The position numbers and the translations under genes are program-made. Shown in pieces: positions 6,870-7,856 of a stretch of DNA of 7,856 bases (the first letter of the stretch is position 1; each line of letters begins with the position of its first letter). Under the pieces are notes generated by a model that had not been told where the DNA came from, made no database searches, and was given only the letters and a program-made list of their open reading frames with translations. Source of the DNA: Gammaproteobacteria bacterium UBA6173 (lineage in GTDB: Bacteria; Pseudomonadota; Gammaproteobacteria; Pseudomonadales; Pseudohongiellaceae); the NCBI GenBank assembly GCA_002422225.1, contig DITX01000056.1, positions 2,439 to 10,294 of the forward strand, given 5' to 3'.

Positions 6870-7856
6870 CTGGGGCGCGCTGCCAGAATTGTTATTTGTG
6901 GCCTGTGCTTTTGTGATTACCCTGGCGGCACACCAGCGCGGCATGATTGATCGACCGTATTTTATCGGCGACTTTGCGCTGATTCGTGGGCTGGACCCCA
7001 CCACAATCCTGATGGCCATTGGCGTTGCCGCCGTGCTGGCACTGGCCATCTTGTTGATGATGGAAAACCAGCACCGACGCCTGCCCTACCATGCCAGCAT
7101 TCTGGGTGTACTGTGTTTTTCCCTGCTGTTTTATGTGCAGTTTTTTGGTCTGCCAACACCACAATTGACCAATGATCTGGGCCTGACGGGCACAGAGGGC
7201 AGCGGCAGCAGCGCCAATAATGACAGTCCGTTCCGAGATGGTGAAAATAACGCCAGTGACCGTGAAGCACCGGTTGCCATTGTATTGTTCCGCGATGACT
7301 ACGAACCCGCCGGAGGCGCCTACTATTTCAGGGAATCCGCCTATTCCGAATTTAATGGCTCGTTGTTGTGGACAGCGGAGAATCCTGATCTTGATCAGGA
7401 TTTGGTTGACCGGTTTCCGTCCAGTCCGATTGATGTCTCCAATGAAGTTCCCGCTCAGCAATTACGCCGACGCGTGACCACCACCATTGGCCTGCTCGCC
7501 CCGCATCGCAGTCCCTTTGGACTGGATGCTCCCGTGCGTTTTGAACCAGCTCCCAATCCCAACAGCCTGCGTTTTCGCCAGACATTCACAGTGGAATCCA
7601 TGGTCCCGGAGTTTGAGTTCCCGGATCTGGTTGGACGCAAGGCCGGCTCCCGCACCTGGACCTTGCAGCAGTGGGCTGAATATCTGGAGATGCCTGATGA
7701 CCCGCGCTACGGCGAATTTGCCCGTCAACTGACCGCCACCTTGCGACCGGAATTTGCGGAAGACCCCTACGCCAAAGCCATGGCCATCAAAGCCTGGCTG
7801 GATGAAAACGGCATTTACAGTCTTAAAAATGAACACGCGTATGCAGCAGATCCGGC
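6748..7856 (+). pseudogene. Transglutaminase-like membrane protein, continuation after the frameshift, 3' end outside the window
   Basis: Open from a TGA at 6715-6717 to the last base, about 369 codons from 6748. It continues the gene that starts at 6444 in another frame. The sequence first gives four or five more membrane helices (SALLANLLGAIVLY, LFWFTLAATVAIAL, ELLFVACAFVITLA, ILMAIGVAAVLALAILLMM, ILGVLCFSLLFYVQFFG), then a linker rich in Gly, Ser, Asn and Asp (about 7180-7260), then a periplasmic region. That region includes APVAIVLFRDDYEPAGGAYY, ESAYSEFNGSLLW, and near the end KAMAIKAWLDENGIYSLKNE. The last stretch matches what comes just before the catalytic cysteine in transglutaminase-core proteins, so the Cys-His-Asp residues should lie past the window. 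The layout (membrane bundle, then an extracytoplasmic transglutaminase-like domain) and the position after DUF58 fit the TgpA-like group. An independent restart, for example at the ATG at 6943, is possible but would lose the first helices. Confidence 0.8.
7381..7402. repeat. Perfect 10-bp inverted repeat inside the transglutaminase-like coding region
   Basis: AATCCTGATC and GATCAGGATT are separated by two bases. In frame it encodes NPDLDQD. It may simply reflect repeated Asp codons, so a regulatory role is doubtful. Confidence 0.4.

Noticed and set aside
6892..7461. Minus-strand open frame (189 residues) opposite the transglutaminase-like region
   Set aside because: The + strand frame here shows clear membrane helices and family-like motifs. 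The minus-strand product has no coherent features.

Overview
The window looks like chromosomal DNA from a Gram-negative gammaproteobacterium, probably an aquatic or marine one. Base composition is slightly above 50% GC. The clues are two lipoprotein signals, a FlgO-family lipoprotein, a TAXI-type TRAP transporter, a SpmA-SpmB fusion, and a DUF58/transglutaminase pair. The species cannot be named from this sequence. Every gene I can support lies on the + strand and packing is tight: the longest gap between genes is about 60 bases. I see no tRNA, rRNA, CRISPR array, insertion sequence or phage gene.

Layout. Positions 1-876 hold the 3' part of a fused SpmA-SpmB (nucleoside-recognition/Gate family) membrane protein whose start lies before the window. 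Positions 934-1473 encode a FlgO-domain lipoprotein. A strong hairpin (1484-1515) fills the next gap. Positions 1536-2579 and 2589-4625 encode a two-gene TAXI TRAP transporter: a substrate-binding lipoprotein and a fused 4TM/12TM permease. The permease carries about 60 extra residues just before its last conserved block. Positions 4673-5104 encode a small TM2-like membrane protein. Its stop overlaps the start of a DUF58 protein (5101-6444) by ATGA, and the DUF58 stop overlaps by one base the start of a large membrane-anchored transglutaminase-like protein (6444 to beyond the window end).

Function. The window has three parts. One is a conserved membrane protein of unclear role next to a FlgO-like lipoprotein. 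The second is a secondary transporter for an unknown, probably organic-acid-like, substrate. The third is a translationally coupled TM2/DUF58/transglutaminase cassette of the kind usually linked to a MoxR AAA+ ATPase, which is not in this window. The most notable anomaly is in the transglutaminase gene. Its reading frame breaks at about 6732-6748, and the rest of the protein continues in the next frame to the window end. This is either a real frameshift mutation or a one-base sequence error. I found no convincing wholly new system; the better leads are the frameshift, the lipoprotein form of the TRAP binding protein, the permease insertion and the intergenic hairpin.
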